Shown: positions 15,928 to 24,668, counted from the stretch's first letter. The stretch: 41,443 nt of DNA from a virus (IMGVR_UViG_3300022845_000008:1-41443), one strand, 5' to 3'. Notes: generated by a model not told the origin, from the sequence alone. Program-made: numbers and translations.

Positions 15928-16664
15928 TAGTTTGTGGGCTCCGTTTTCAGTTTGGTCAGGCGTCGGATCATGCGCTGTTGCAGGGGGGTGGTCGCATTAT
16001 CCAGCGCGGAAAGGGGTGACTCACTGCCTCGGATATCCCGCACCACATTCGATAAGGCGTCGGGTGAAAGGTGAGTGAGCTTTGTGTAAATGTATAAACC
16101 GGCGATCAGCCCGCCGATGATGATCACGCGCCACATGGTTTTGCTCGCGGCCAGTCTCGCGGCGGCGACTTCGGCCAGCTCGCGGTCGATGGCGGTGCGC
16201 TCGGCTTGGGCTTTGGCGCGGGCGCTGTTGGCCACGATAAGATCGCTGGCGAGTTCATCGGCCCGGGTAAAGGCATCGCCGTAGAGCCGGTTGGATTCGG
16301 AGAGCTTGCCCTCCATGATTGCCAGCCTGCGCTCATACGCGGCTTGCATCGCCAGCGCATCGGGGGCGGGCAGATTGGCCTGGGCCACTGGCACCTCGCG
16401 CGTGATAAATTGTTTCTCGGGAGAATCTTCCAGCGTGCTCGCGGCCACTCCGATTTGTGCCACACTCGCGGCAGCGGTCGCGGAGCGTTTGATCGCGGCA
16501 GCTTCGGCCTCGGCGGTCGCTTGGCTCACGGCAGCAGTCGCCTCTTGGCTCGCGGTCGCGCGCTTACTATCGCCATCCAAAAACTTTGGCTTGAGCGCTG
16601 GAAAGGCGAGCCCGAGCAACGCCAGAGCAATCAGCACTTCGATGGTGGTAAAGGCGCGCTTCAT
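15927..16664 (-). CDS. two-TM protein with prepilin-like N-terminus
   Basis: 245 aa. The start MKRA-FTTIEVLIALALLG resembles a type IV prepilin leader: short basic leader, Phe +1, Glu +5, then a hydrophobic helix (residues 8-22). The middle is Ala/Glu-rich coiled coil (residues 35-175). A second transmembrane segment lies near residues 176-192 (MWRVIIIGGLIAGLYIYTKL). It overlaps its neighbours by one to four bases. It may be a membrane-spanning lysis or envelope factor; the pilin resemblance could be chance, because hydrophobic anchors converge on such sequences. Confidence 0.6.
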   Translation of the reverse strand: MKRAFTTIEVLIALALLGLAFPALKPKFLDGDSKRATASQEATAAVSQATAEAEAAAIKRSATAAASVAQIGVAASTLEDSPEKQFITREVPVAQANLPAPDALAMQAAYERRLAIMEGKLSESNRLYGDAFTRADELASDLIVANSARAKAQAERTAIDRELAEVAAARLAASKTMWRVIIIGGLIAGLYIYTKLTHLSPDALSNVVRDIRGSESPLSALDNATTPLQQRMIRRLTKLKTEPTN

Positions 16665-17140
16665 TGGTCTGGTGCCACGCGGTAAATGGCGACGGCAGTT
16701 GAAATGTAGTTGGCGCTCGTTACTCGTTCGTCGGGCTCGCTGCGGGCGTTGTTGTCGCCACTGGCGATATACCCATCGCGTGCATTGCCACTCACGAATC
16801 GGTGCAGGAGATGCTGGCCGTTCTCACGGCGATAGACTCCGGCCTTGCCGAGCAGAGCATCGGTGAATACTTCGCGCTTCGTCACGATCCAGTCGCCAGC
16901 GTAGATCAGGGGCTCCATCGAACCGCAGCACTTGTTCTGGTGGTAGTCACCAGCGATATCCCGAGCGTGCAGGCGGGCGGCTTCTTGCGCAGCGGCTGGG
17001 CTTGATTCACGGTAAAGATCGGGATCTTTGTGCTTCGCGTAGCCACACCCTGAGAACATCAAACCAGCCAGACAAAGCACGGCCACCAGCCCAGCCATCA
17101 CGGCGGCTTTGAGTAGTGAATTGTCGGCGTGGATGATCAT
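16661..17140 (-). CDS. lipoprotein with signal-peptidase-like (S26) domain
   Basis: 159 aa from ATG 17140, directly after the upstream stop (TAAGATG). An N-terminal hydrophobic stretch ends in a lipobox (LMFSGC, Cys32), so it is probably a lipoprotein. The rest resembles signal peptidase I: GSMEP with Ser74, LLHRFV with His113 and GDNN...D at 128-137. A His in place of the usual bacterial catalytic Lys is the Ser-His arrangement of archaeal, ER (Sec11) and SipW-type enzymes. The protein could process a phage or host envelope protein, or be a relic fold. Its neighbour has a prepilin-like leader. Confidence 0.6.
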   Translation of the reverse strand: MIIHADNSLLKAAVMAGLVAVLCLAGLMFSGCGYAKHKDPDLYRESSPAAAQEAARLHARDIAGDYHQNKCCGSMEPLIYAGDWIVTKREVFTDALLGKAGVYRRENGQHLLHRFVSGNARDGYIASGDNNARSEPDERVTSANYISTAVAIYRVAPDQ

Positions 17141-17141
17141 C

Positions 17142-17336
17142 TTAGATGGGTTCGGGCAGCAATCCCTGCTCAATCGCATCGGCATCCACGAGAGCTTGCA
17201 GCTCTGCGCCGGTCCGTTCGGCAGTGAGCACCACGCTCACGAGGTGGCCGTGTGAGATCAGAACATCGTCTTCATAGATGTCATACTCGACTTGGCCGAA
17301 TTGCGGTTTGATCGTTACTATTTTGGCGGTCTTCAT
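17142..17336 (-). CDS. small hypothetical protein
   Basis: 64 aa (MKTAKIVTIKPQFGQVEYDI...). Beta-strand-rich first half and an acidic helical end. It lies between the tail fibre and the lipoprotein gene with only a few bases on each side, so it is part of the operon. Small proteins after tail fibres are sometimes chaperones, but nothing in the sequence shows it. Confidence 0.55.
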   Translation of the reverse strand: MKTAKIVTIKPQFGQVEYDIYEDDVLISHGHLVSVVLTAERTGAELQALVDADAIEQGLLPEPI

Positions 17337-17340
17337 AGGA

Positions 17341-18984
17341 TTAAAATATGCGTTCGAGGATGGTATCGACTGCGACCTTGCCCACGGTTACGGAGGCAGA
17401 GAGTTGCAGGTAGATTGTGCGGACGGATGCGCTTGGCGTTTGCAATGCGCTGGCTTCAAGCACGTAGGCAATGGCATCGAGTGCCATGTCGGAGGCGAAG
17501 GCTTCGGGTGTGCCCGAGATGCCTACATCCAGCACGCGGGAAGCATCGAAGGCCGTGATCACATTGAGCTGCGTTTCTCGCACCACCCAACCAGCCGGGA
17601 GGATCGCGTGGGCAGTCGTCGCGGCGGTCGTGGAAATATCACCAAAGTCGTATGTCTTCGGAACACCGTAGCGTGTGCCAACGGGCGAGGTCTTGCTCCA
17701 CCGCATCCCCGTCATCGTGCCGATCACCGGAGCATTAGAGCGCGTGCCGTCGAGCACGATACCATCTGGCCCTTGGACGGGGATTGAGAGTGCTCCTGCT
17801 TTGACTGCTGTGCCTGTGCCGGTGCCTACACCCGTTGAAGTGAAACGCAATCCAACTGTGCTAGAGGCGGCCCCAATAAGGGTGAAATCTGTAGTGCCGA
17901 CTGTGGTGATCGTGTATTCTGTGCCAGAGACAAATGATCCCGCAGTGATGCTGACCATACTCCCACCAGCCACAACCCACTCGGGAGGCTGGCCTGTCGT
18001 GCGCCAGTAGGTGCGGTCTGCATCGGAGAGTGCGCCGTTGATCCATTGGCCGAGGGGTGCGGGGCCGGAGGGCCAGTTGTAGCCAGCGACCAAGAACGAA
18101 CCGATCATTGTGGCATCTAGCCAATCTGGGACTGTCCCAGCTGAGCCTGTGGCGAACGATGCAGATATATCAATGTCATTCACCCGCACGACTGGAGCGG
18201 TTGTGCCATTGGCGTAAGCGACTTCTAAAAAAATATACTGACCAGAGTATGCCGCCCGAAAATCCGTGTAGAGGAAATATCTATTGCTTGGGAAAGCTGC
18301 GCCCCACTGCTGAAGAGTCAAATTGCCATTTGATCCAATGACTGCGACCAGTTCGTTTGCGTAGAATGTCGTGCCCGCGGTCGCGCTTCCAGCGAGCTGG
18401 TGAACCACTATGTCAACGGTTGGATCACTCTCTGGCACATAGACCAGTCCCCGCCATGTCGCCGCTGGTGCGCCTGCAAGATTGGTGCGAGTGGTGCCTG
18501 TCTGCACGACTGCGCGATTCGAGGTCGCTCCGTCGCTGATCGGTAGGGCGATGGGGGCGCGGTTGGCAAAGCGCGGTCCACCATAAGCGTGCAGCGTATC
18601 CGGTGCGATATACTTGGCGTTTTCTACGCCTGCGATCGCTTCCGCATCACTCGCGGCGGGCACGCCCCAGCCGGTGCCGGCCACTTGCGACCAGTTGCCC
18701 GAGGTGCCTTCGTAGATGGCGATATCGCCCACGGCCCAGGTGATCGATTGCGAGGTGCCAGCGGCATTGATCACATACCAATCGCCGGCGCTCGTGCTCG
18801 TGGCCGCCACGCTACCACCGGCGACTTCTCCGGAATAGTCGCCGAGGGCGGTCACCCAGGTGCCATCACCTCGCGGTAGTTTACCTTCGTCGCCTGCTTG
18901 GGGCGCGGGGAAGTATCCGGCAGAGCCTGCGGCGCCACTGCTGGCGCCGATCATGATCCGAGGAGGGGTGCTGGGTGTATTCAT
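17341..18984 (-). CDS. tail fibre / receptor-binding protein
   Basis: 547 aa, Gly/Ser/Thr-rich and beta-rich. The N-terminal part (DEGKLPRGDGTWVTALGDYS) is of the kind that attaches fibres to the tail. A segment near residues 355-400 (GTTDFTLIGAAS...GTGTGTA) is a widespread phage tail-fibre motif. The C-terminal 100 residues are beta-rich and may bind the receptor. No enzymatic residues are recognised. This is probably the main host-range protein. Confidence 0.75.
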   Translation of the reverse strand: MNTPSTPPRIMIGASSGAAGSAGYFPAPQAGDEGKLPRGDGTWVTALGDYSGEVAGGSVAATSTSAGDWYVINAAGTSQSITWAVGDIAIYEGTSGNWSQVAGTGWGVPAASDAEAIAGVENAKYIAPDTLHAYGGPRFANRAPIALPISDGATSNRAVVQTGTTRTNLAGAPAATWRGLVYVPESDPTVDIVVHQLAGSATAGTTFYANELVAVIGSNGNLTLQQWGAAFPSNRYFLYTDFRAAYSGQYIFLEVAYANGTTAPVVRVNDIDISASFATGSAGTVPDWLDATMIGSFLVAGYNWPSGPAPLGQWINGALSDADRTYWRTTGQPPEWVVAGGSMVSITAGSFVSGTEYTITTVGTTDFTLIGAASSTVGLRFTSTGVGTGTGTAVKAGALSIPVQGPDGIVLDGTRSNAPVIGTMTGMRWSKTSPVGTRYGVPKTYDFGDISTTAATTAHAILPAGWVVRETQLNVITAFDASRVLDVGISGTPEAFASDMALDAIAYVLEASALQTPSASVRTIYLQLSASVTVGKVAVDTILERIF

Positions 18985-18988
18985 AGCA

Positions 18989-19333
18989 TTAAGCCTTCCA
19001 AGCGTTGTAGCGCACGGTCGTGCCCGCGAAGGACACCACGCCGATATAGTCGTCGATCACGAGAGCGCCGCCGGTGCCATCATCGGCCGCGCCTCCGCCT
19101 TGCAGCACGTAGTTAAAGAGAGAGGTGGTGGCCCCGGTGGCCCGGCGCACAAAGAGCGCATCGGTATCGAGGTTTTGGATAAAGAGTCGCTCGCCTGCGG
19201 CCAGGGTGATATCGGCCGCGCTGGTGATCGGCGCGCTGTTGCTCGGGGCGGTTTCGACTTGGGGCGCCAAAGATACGGGCACCGGATTGGCATCCGTCAC
19301 CTGCTTGCTGCGCACGACTAGGGTGGTATTCAT
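18989..19333 (-). CDS. small structural protein
   Basis: 114 aa from ATG 19333 (MNTTLVVRSKQVTD...). The upstream extension of the frame to 19420 overlaps the previous gene and is rejected. A compact beta-rich protein (AADITLAAGERLFIQNLDTD, ALFVRRATG). It looks like a small virion or tail-associated domain, similar in style to decoration or fibre-cap proteins. Neighbours are the tail adaptor and the tail fibre. Confidence 0.6.
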   Translation of the reverse strand: MNTTLVVRSKQVTDANPVPVSLAPQVETAPSNSAPITSAADITLAAGERLFIQNLDTDALFVRRATGATTSLFNYVLQGGGAADDGTGGALVIDDYIGVVSFAGTTVRYNAWKA

Positions 19334-19365
19334 AATTGATTGTCTCCGGTATAGGTTTTTGAAAA

Positions 19366-20199
19366 TTACACGCGCACTTGCGGGCGGCCGGTCTGGCCTT
19401 GCAGCTTGGTGAGCTGCCACACTTGCTCTTCGAGCTGGTAGTTAAATTTGCCTTCCCACTTACTCGCCTTGGAGTCCTGGTCGTTGTTGGTCAGGTAGTC
19501 GGCGAAAGCGCCGGCCTTGATCGCCCGGGCGAGCCGGTAGGGGATGGATTGCAGGGTGAATTTCGCGGGCGCCGTGCTCGGCAGATCCCCGGCGGTCGTC
19601 GTCGCGCCCACGAGGTAGCACTCGTTTTCCGCATACACCAAATCGCCGATCGCATAAACCGCGGTCGCGCTGTAAAGCGCACATTCAAAATCGGGGCAAC
19701 CGGATCGAAACTCGACCCACACGGTCGCCTCTTCGGTGCCGGGATCCAGCACGAGGCCATCGGCCACGAGCTTATAGTCGAGCTCGCGCGCGCTCTCGTA
19801 AGTATCGGGATCCTGGTTCCACACGCGCAGCACGGCCTCGATGGCCGTCTGCCCGGTTTGCGCCCAGGGGATGCCTTTGCGGAAAGTGGTAAGCGGCGAC
19901 CAATAATCGGTATCAGTCGGCAGATTGCCGGTGCTCGGCGCGGTGCAGGTGTAATAGGCCGTGAGGTAAAACACCTCGGAGCCGATCGCGTAAGTGGTCG
20001 CCGCATCGTAGGCCAGCCGGTAGTTGCGGGGCTCGGTGAGCATCTGCTCGGGCCAGCGGTAAAACTCCCAGGCATCGCGCGTGCGATCGGCGATGAACTG
20101 GATCACCGCGCGTTTATCCGCATCGCTAAATTGCGAGGGATCTCCCCCACCCATTTGATACACCCCCTCGAGGACAGATTTGAAAGTAACTCTAGGCAT
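19366..20199 (-). CDS. tail adaptor / tubular protein A-like
   Basis: 277 aa. The N-terminal helices (ADKRAVIQFIADRTRDAWEF) and C-terminal helices (IPYRLARAIKAGAFADYLTN) fit a head-tail adaptor of the gp11/gp4 kind. Two similar beta inserts (ATTYAIGSEVFYLTAYYTC and ATAVYAIGDLVYAENECYLV) are carbohydrate-binding-like repeats often inserted in this family. It lies between head genes and fibre genes as expected for a connector. Confidence 0.65.
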   Translation of the reverse strand: MPRVTFKSVLEGVYQMGGGDPSQFSDADKRAVIQFIADRTRDAWEFYRWPEQMLTEPRNYRLAYDAATTYAIGSEVFYLTAYYTCTAPSTGNLPTDTDYWSPLTTFRKGIPWAQTGQTAIEAVLRVWNQDPDTYESARELDYKLVADGLVLDPGTEEATVWVEFRSGCPDFECALYSATAVYAIGDLVYAENECYLVGATTTAGDLPSTAPAKFTLQSIPYRLARAIKAGAFADYLTNNDQDSKASKWEGKFNYQLEEQVWQLTKLQGQTGRPQVRV

Positions 20200-20220
20200 C
20201 AGCTCGATCCCCCAATCAGT

Positions 20221-20390
20221 TTAATGTGGAAAGCTGGAAACAAGGCAGAAACGGAAGCCGTGAGGCAGCGCAGTTTCTTAACCACAGATTGCACAGATGG
20301 CCACAGATCCGAGAGGCAGTGCATCGGGATCGTTCCTGCCTTTCTTTCGTTTGCTTCCACATTCAAAATTCTGAGGTATTCGGGTATCAT
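20221..20390. repeat. dispersed intergenic repeat element, copy 2 (full length)
   Basis: Starts ATGTGGAA (20224-20231), contains AAGGCAGAA (20242-20250) and TTAACCACAGATTGCACAGA (from 20279), and closes with an inverted end, TTCCACAT (20355-20362), followed by AAAATTCTGAGGT. The terminal inverted repeats make this the most complete copy. The minus-strand open frame through it is not considered a gene. Confidence 0.8.
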
Positions 20391-20941
20391 CAGCTCGCCC
20401 ACCGCCCCCCACGGCTGGCCGGTTTAGCTGGCCCGGCTTTCACCGGACCAGCCGTAACACAGCTATCGCATGACTTCCCTGAGTCCCCACTCGGGAAATT
20501 AGTTTCGACCGTGACCATCGTTTTACCGGGGGTCGTGATCTTAAAGCCGGGATTGCCCACGCCGCCACCGGCGCGCTTTTCAAAGTAATCAAGGGTATCC
20601 TCCTGCAGCCAAAATTCGGGCCCTTCGCGGGCGGTCCATTCTAAATACATTTCCATCGGGATCCTCGCCGCGCAACGTCCGAGCCCTTCGATGGCGCGGT
20701 GTTCGAGATCCTTGCTGGTTTCAATCACGCGCCGCATGCGCGCTTCCGTGAGGATCGCCTTCGCGGCCTCGCCGCGGTGCAGATCCTTCCAAAGCAAATC
20801 AAGCAGCTCCTGCTCATCCATGCCGCCGGGCATCACGATTCCCGGGCCATCCGAGGCATCGAGGCCAGTATCATCGAGATACTCCCCATCGATCCCCAGG
20901 TGATCCTCAACCAGTGTATCCGGCGGCATAGTAGCAGTCAT
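20390..20941 (-). CDS. hypothetical head/connector-region protein
   Basis: 183 aa, acidic N-terminus (DTLVEDHLGIDGEYLDD), then a helical middle (ARMRRVIETSKDLEHRAIEG) and a Gly/Lys C-terminal tail. The C-terminal part (MEMYLEWTAREGPEFWLQEDTLDYF) looks conserved, but I cannot name the family. Position between the small virion protein/capsid and the tail adaptor suggests head completion. Confidence 0.6.
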   Translation of the reverse strand: MTATMPPDTLVEDHLGIDGEYLDDTGLDASDGPGIVMPGGMDEQELLDLLWKDLHRGEAAKAILTEARMRRVIETSKDLEHRAIEGLGRCAARIPMEMYLEWTAREGPEFWLQEDTLDYFEKRAGGGVGNPGFKITTPGKTMVTVETNFPSGDSGKSCDSCVTAGPVKAGPAKPASRGGRWAS

Positions 20942-20953
20942 GTAACAAAACGC

Positions 20954-21415
20954 TTATTCAGCGTTGATATTGCGCAGCTCGGGGAGGCTGATCTTGTTGA
21001 AGTAGATCCGCGCCCGGCCCGCCGTGAGCGTGCTCAGATTCGCACCCGTCGCCGTAAACAGCGCCGTGAGCGAATACGATTCCAAGAACGCGACGGCGAG
21101 CGTGCTCACCCCCGTATTGATCGGAGTCGCATCGGCATGCAGGCTTTGAGCCACGGCCAATCCATTCGGATCATCCGTGCCCGCGGCCAGATCGTAGCCC
21201 ACCTGCACGGTGAGTTCGGAAGTAGCGCCGCCGTCGAACTCAGTCACGAGATCGATCAACACGCGGTCCACCACATCGCCCAGGACGCCACCGGCATCGA
21301 AGGTGAGGGTTTTCGTGGTCGCCGCGGTATCGCTGAGATCGGTGTGATCGATTTCGGCAGCATAGCGGCACCCGGTGCGCACCTGCTCTTGGAGAGTTAA
21401 TTCACTTATATTCAT
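20954..21415 (-). CDS. virion protein after the capsid gene
   Basis: 153 aa, beta-rich, Asp/Thr-rich (TLTFDAGGVLGDVVDRVLIDL). It follows the major capsid gene directly, where decoration or minor capsid proteins are commonly found. No signal peptide, no enzyme motif. Function is inferred from position only. Confidence 0.6.
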   Translation of the reverse strand: MNISELTLQEQVRTGCRYAAEIDHTDLSDTAATTKTLTFDAGGVLGDVVDRVLIDLVTEFDGGATSELTVQVGYDLAAGTDDPNGLAVAQSLHADATPINTGVSTLAVAFLESYSLTALFTATGANLSTLTAGRARIYFNKISLPELRNINAE

Positions 21416-21457
21416 AATCTGTAATTTCCTTAGTTAAGGGTTTCGTGGTCGCGGTGA

Positions 21458-22474
21458 TTAAGCCGAGACGAGGATCGCACCGTTGGCCTTCGGGCTCTTG
21501 GCGCGCAGGCCAAAGATCGTATCGACGATGCCACGAGGGCCGCCGCCTTGATCTTCCAGCTTACGATGGCCGGGAGTGCGTTTAAAGGTGAGGCCCCACT
21601 TGGAGAGATCGAGGATGTAGCCCGAGCCGCGGCGCTGGGCCGTAGTCGTAGCCGCACCGGCGCCATCGAAGTAGCGCATCCGGGTGCAGGGCACCAGAAC
21701 CACGCGACCGAAATCGCCCACCATGATATCGACCGTAGTCTGCAAGACTTCGCCCGCGGATTGGTTGATCCGGCGCACCACGGTGTTGCTCGCCTTGTCG
21801 GGCTGATAGATCGACATGAGGCTGATCTTCTGCTTGAGCTCGGAGCCCACTGGAGCGTGGAATTTACCCATGCCATTCGTGGCCTCGAAGACTTCTTGCG
21901 CGATGTTATTCACATCCGACTCCTCGAGAGCGGCGAGCGTGCCGGTGTAAACCTGCGCGGCCGCGGGGCGGAAACGCTCAGGCACGATCTGCGCACCAGT
22001 AGGCGCGCCGGATTTGAGGAAACCACCGATCGAGCAGGTGCCGTATTTAGTGGCGCCACTCTGCGCTGTCCCTTCCACCTGGGAAAGTATGCGCTTTTCC
22101 ACGCGGAACTTGATGCGAATCGTCGCCTTGCGCACGGCCTCGGCGTATTCGCCTTTGGAGATCGCCGGGTTTTCGCTCACGTTTTCCGCGAGATCGTCCA
22201 CCATCGGCACTTCCCGCATCTTCATGACGTAGTTTTCGATGATCCCACGGTTTTCGGCCATGTTATCAAACGAAGTCACATCCTCGCCGGAGCCGACGCC
22301 GTTGATATCGTCGGTATCGCCATAGTCATCCACTTGCGTTTCAAACTTGGTATTGTGCACGGTGTCCTTGGGGAGCATCGTGAAGAGCGGCGTTTCCGAG
22401 CGCTCGATGTTGGTGATGTAGTCGGACAAATCCTGACGCTTGCCGACTTGGTTTGGTTCTTGTAATCCTGGCAT
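21458..22474 (-). CDS. major capsid protein, SU10/DUF5309-like
   Basis: 338 aa. Sequence features such as YITNIERSETPLFTMLPK near the N-terminus, a helical EYAEAVRKATIRIKFRVEKRI (about residue 108) and the C-terminal GHRKLEDQGG fit the HK97-fold capsid family seen in SU10 and many environmental podoviruses. It follows a scaffold gene and precedes head-completion genes, the normal order. Identification is from family resemblance and gene order. Confidence 0.8.
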   Translation of the reverse strand: MPGLQEPNQVGKRQDLSDYITNIERSETPLFTMLPKDTVHNTKFETQVDDYGDTDDINGVGSGEDVTSFDNMAENRGIIENYVMKMREVPMVDDLAENVSENPAISKGEYAEAVRKATIRIKFRVEKRILSQVEGTAQSGATKYGTCSIGGFLKSGAPTGAQIVPERFRPAAAQVYTGTLAALEESDVNNIAQEVFEATNGMGKFHAPVGSELKQKISLMSIYQPDKASNTVVRRINQSAGEVLQTTVDIMVGDFGRVVLVPCTRMRYFDGAGAATTTAQRRGSGYILDLSKWGLTFKRTPGHRKLEDQGGGPRGIVDTIFGLRAKSPKANGAILVSA

Positions 22475-22522
22475 GATATTTAGTTTTTGGATGGCCCAGC
22501 GGCGCCTTCGCCGGGCCGGTTG

Positions 22523-23656
22523 TTATTCGTTTAATACCGCGAGGAGCGCCGCGTTGTCCTGGTCGTGCCCGGTTTCCGTGAAGCGCTTGGCAGCGGTCTT
22601 CTTCTGGATCGCCTGCGCATGGACGCGCGCGGGCCGGGTGCCGCCCGCCGGTGAGGCGGGAGCCTTGCGAACACCGGGCAATTTGCCGGTGGCCTTACTT
22701 TTCGGATCTGCTTTCTTCGCCGCCTCTTGGGCTTTGATCAGGCGCATATTCCGGCCAATAAACATATCGGCCATAGCCAGCTTCACATCGGGCACGAGGC
22801 CGCCGAGCTGCGGGTATTGCCGCAGGGCTTTCTCGATTTCGACGGCGCCAGCCGTGGCCTTGTTTTTAAGCCAGGGGTAAGCCGATTCGGCTTCCTGGTC
22901 GGCCGTGTGCCGCACACGCAGAAACTCGCGCCGAGCGGGCACGTGCTCCTCGATCAACTCCTCGGCTTCCGCGAGCATTTCGCCCACTTGTTCCGGGGTA
23001 AACTCGACCTGTTTTCCGTCCTCAGCATCGAGCAGCGCGCCGTTGAGATTGGCGCGAGCCCAGCGACGGCGCTTGCGCGCGATCGTGAGTCGCTCCTCGA
23101 GCGCGGCCTCATCGGCCACATCCAGGAGCGGGTTGTCGGGAGTAGGAGCAGCGGTGGCGGGCGGATTAGCGCGCGCCTCCTCGAGCTCGGTCTGCAGTTG
23201 GGTGAGCGATTGCTCGCGCTCATCCAGTTGCGCTTTGATCTCTGCGGTCTTGCGCGACTTCTTAGCCATCGCCTTGTCGAACTGCTTTTGCTGTTCGGGC
23301 GTAAATTTAGCACGCGCCTTAGCATCTTCCTCATCCAGTTCTTCGGTAGCGTCCGCGGCCTCATCGGCCTCGGTTTCCTCGCCCTCCGCTTCATCCTGGG
23401 CTGCCTCGGGATCCGGCTCATCGCCATCGCCCGCGGCGGGGTTTTCCTCCTCGTCGCCGAGCTCATCATCAAATTCGGGATCGTGGCCGGCGCCCGCGCC
23501 CTCCTCTTCGATTAGTTCGCCTTCGATTGCTTCATCACTGGCAGCCTCGGCTGCGGGATCCGGTTGAGCTTCCGTCGGAAAGAGGATCGTATTAAGATCC
23601 ACCTCGGTAGCTTCGGTTGATTGGGGTGTGGCGCTTTCGCCGGCTGGATTACTCAC
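22523..23656 (-). CDS. scaffold protein
   Basis: 377 aa from GTG 23656, which has GGAAGG at a suitable distance upstream; the open frame continues to 23767 without a better start. Residues 20-110 are extremely acidic (runs of Asp/Glu); the middle is coiled coil (SRKTAEIKAQLDEREQSL); the C-terminus is basic with AKKADPKSKATGK. This acidic N / helical / basic C pattern, directly before the major capsid gene, is typical of capsid scaffolds, whose basic tail binds the capsid protein. Confidence 0.8.
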   Translation of the reverse strand: MSNPAGESATPQSTEATEVDLNTILFPTEAQPDPAAEAASDEAIEGELIEEEGAGAGHDPEFDDELGDEEENPAAGDGDEPDPEAAQDEAEGEETEADEAADATEELDEEDAKARAKFTPEQQKQFDKAMAKKSRKTAEIKAQLDEREQSLTQLQTELEEARANPPATAAPTPDNPLLDVADEAALEERLTIARKRRRWARANLNGALLDAEDGKQVEFTPEQVGEMLAEAEELIEEHVPARREFLRVRHTADQEAESAYPWLKNKATAGAVEIEKALRQYPQLGGLVPDVKLAMADMFIGRNMRLIKAQEAAKKADPKSKATGKLPGVRKAPASPAGGTRPARVHAQAIQKKTAAKRFTETGHDQDNAALLAVLNE

Positions 23657-23989
23657 GGGTTTTGACCTTCCGTTAAGGTTACGCCGCTGAGGGAACCAGG
23701 CACGCAAAGCGAGCCCGGTATGATCTGCCAACGACTGAGCAGGGTATTCATACCCCCTACCCACCACGCCCCCGCCAAGGGTCGCAAAACATCGCCCTAC
23801 CTACCCCACCCTAGACACCGCTACCCCCCTCATTTAACCGCCTTCTTTAAGTTTTATACGCCGTGAGCCGCGCCGAAATATAGAATGTGGAAGCAAACGG
23901 AAAAAAGGCAGAAACGGACTGAGAGGCAACTGATCGACTTCTGCCTTGTTTCTGGATTGATTCCTGATTTCCACATAAAGTGCGGGGCC
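23657..23989. other. gap with G-rich tract and a palindromic repeat element
   Basis: About 330 bp without a gene. On the minus strand 23795-23829 carries four G runs (GGGGGG, GGG, GGGG, GGG) that could form a G-quadruplex, upstream of the scaffold gene. 23883-23980 is repeat copy 3. A TATAAAAC stretch (about 23855-23862, minus strand) could be part of a promoter, but no pair of boxes is convincing. Confidence 0.4.
23883..23980. repeat. dispersed intergenic repeat element, copy 3 (palindromic)
   Basis: ATGTGGAA (23885-23892) and AAGGCAGAA (23905-23913) are mirrored by TTCTGCCTT (23939-23947) and TTCCACAT (23969-23976), so the whole element can fold back on itself. This copy lacks the TTAACCACAGATT insert found in copies 1, 2 and 8. 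Confidence 0.8.
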
Positions 23990-24151
23990 TCACGGCTTCG
24001 CGCTCTTCGCGAGCTTCGCGTTTAATCTCCGCAGCTCGATCTCGAGTTGCTGCGCGAACTTCAAGGGCACCCACTTACCACGCATCAATTCACTGAGTGA
24101 TAGAAATGGATCGTGCTCCGCATCGCAGAGAGGGGTCTTACTCTTGCTCAT
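23990..24151 (-). CDS. 53-aa basic protein
   Basis: ATG at 24151 with GCAGG just upstream; it overlaps the end of the upstream gene by 14 bp. The product MSKSKTPLCDAEHD ... FAQQLEIELRRLNAKLAKSAKP is helical with a Lys-rich end. Function unknown; belongs to the portal-scaffold interval. Confidence 0.5.
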   Translation of the reverse strand: MSKSKTPLCDAEHDPFLSLSELMRGKWVPLKFAQQLEIELRRLNAKLAKSAKP

Positions 24152-24596
24152 CATCCTGCGCATCCTCACGAGCGCGCCGGGTGTGGATCGCCATGAGCTT
24201 ACTTTGAAACTCGCGCAATGCCTCGGCCCCGCCGGCGGCATATTCGCGCTGGGCAGGGGTGAAGCCTGCTTGCGGTGGGAGCGTAGATTTATCGAGCTGA
24301 TCGGAGATCTCATCATCGAGGAGCTGGTGCAGCGCCTTGAGCGCACCGAGCCCGGGATCGGCCCCGATCTCCTCACTGATCTGCAGATCGCTCAACCGAT
24401 CCGCCGGTTTCGGCCAGGCAACGGGACGCAGAGCTTCGCTCTCACGAGCTGCGGCCTCGAGGAGCTCGCGGCGCAGATCGTGGATCCGGCTTTCGTGCAG
24501 CTCGCGCCAGCATTTATCAGATTCGCACCTCTTCTCGAGCTCGCGGACATTGGCCCGCAGTTCGCGGATCTTCTTAAATGGATTATATAATTTCAT
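24138..24596 (-). CDS. coiled-coil protein after the portal
   Basis: 152 aa from ATG 24596, preceded by AAAGGA at about 9 nt. Charged, almost wholly helical (IRELRANVRELEKRCESDKC, QREYAAGGAEALREFQSKL) with an acidic end. It lies between portal and scaffold genes. It may be a minor head protein or scaffold-associated factor; family not recognised. Confidence 0.6.
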   Translation of the reverse strand: MKLYNPFKKIRELRANVRELEKRCESDKCWRELHESRIHDLRRELLEAAARESEALRPVAWPKPADRLSDLQISEEIGADPGLGALKALHQLLDDEISDQLDKSTLPPQAGFTPAQREYAAGGAEALREFQSKLMAIHTRRAREDAQDDEQE

Positions 24597-24626
24597 GATC
24601 TAGTTTTCCTTTCGTGGGGGTTTTGA

Positions 24627-24668
24627 ATTTCTGCCTTGTTTCCTGACTTTCCTGATTTCCACATAAAT
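24627..24668. repeat. dispersed repeat element, copy 4 (right half)
   Basis: TTTCTGCCTTGTTTCCTGAC continuing to TTTCCACATAAA. This matches the right arm of copy 3 (23938-23979) with the gene-proximal orientation conserved; the left arm is missing. Confidence 0.7.

Noticed and set aside
20199-20402. 67-aa minus-strand frame
   Set aside because: It runs through the palindromic repeat element and has no conserved look; treated as repeat.
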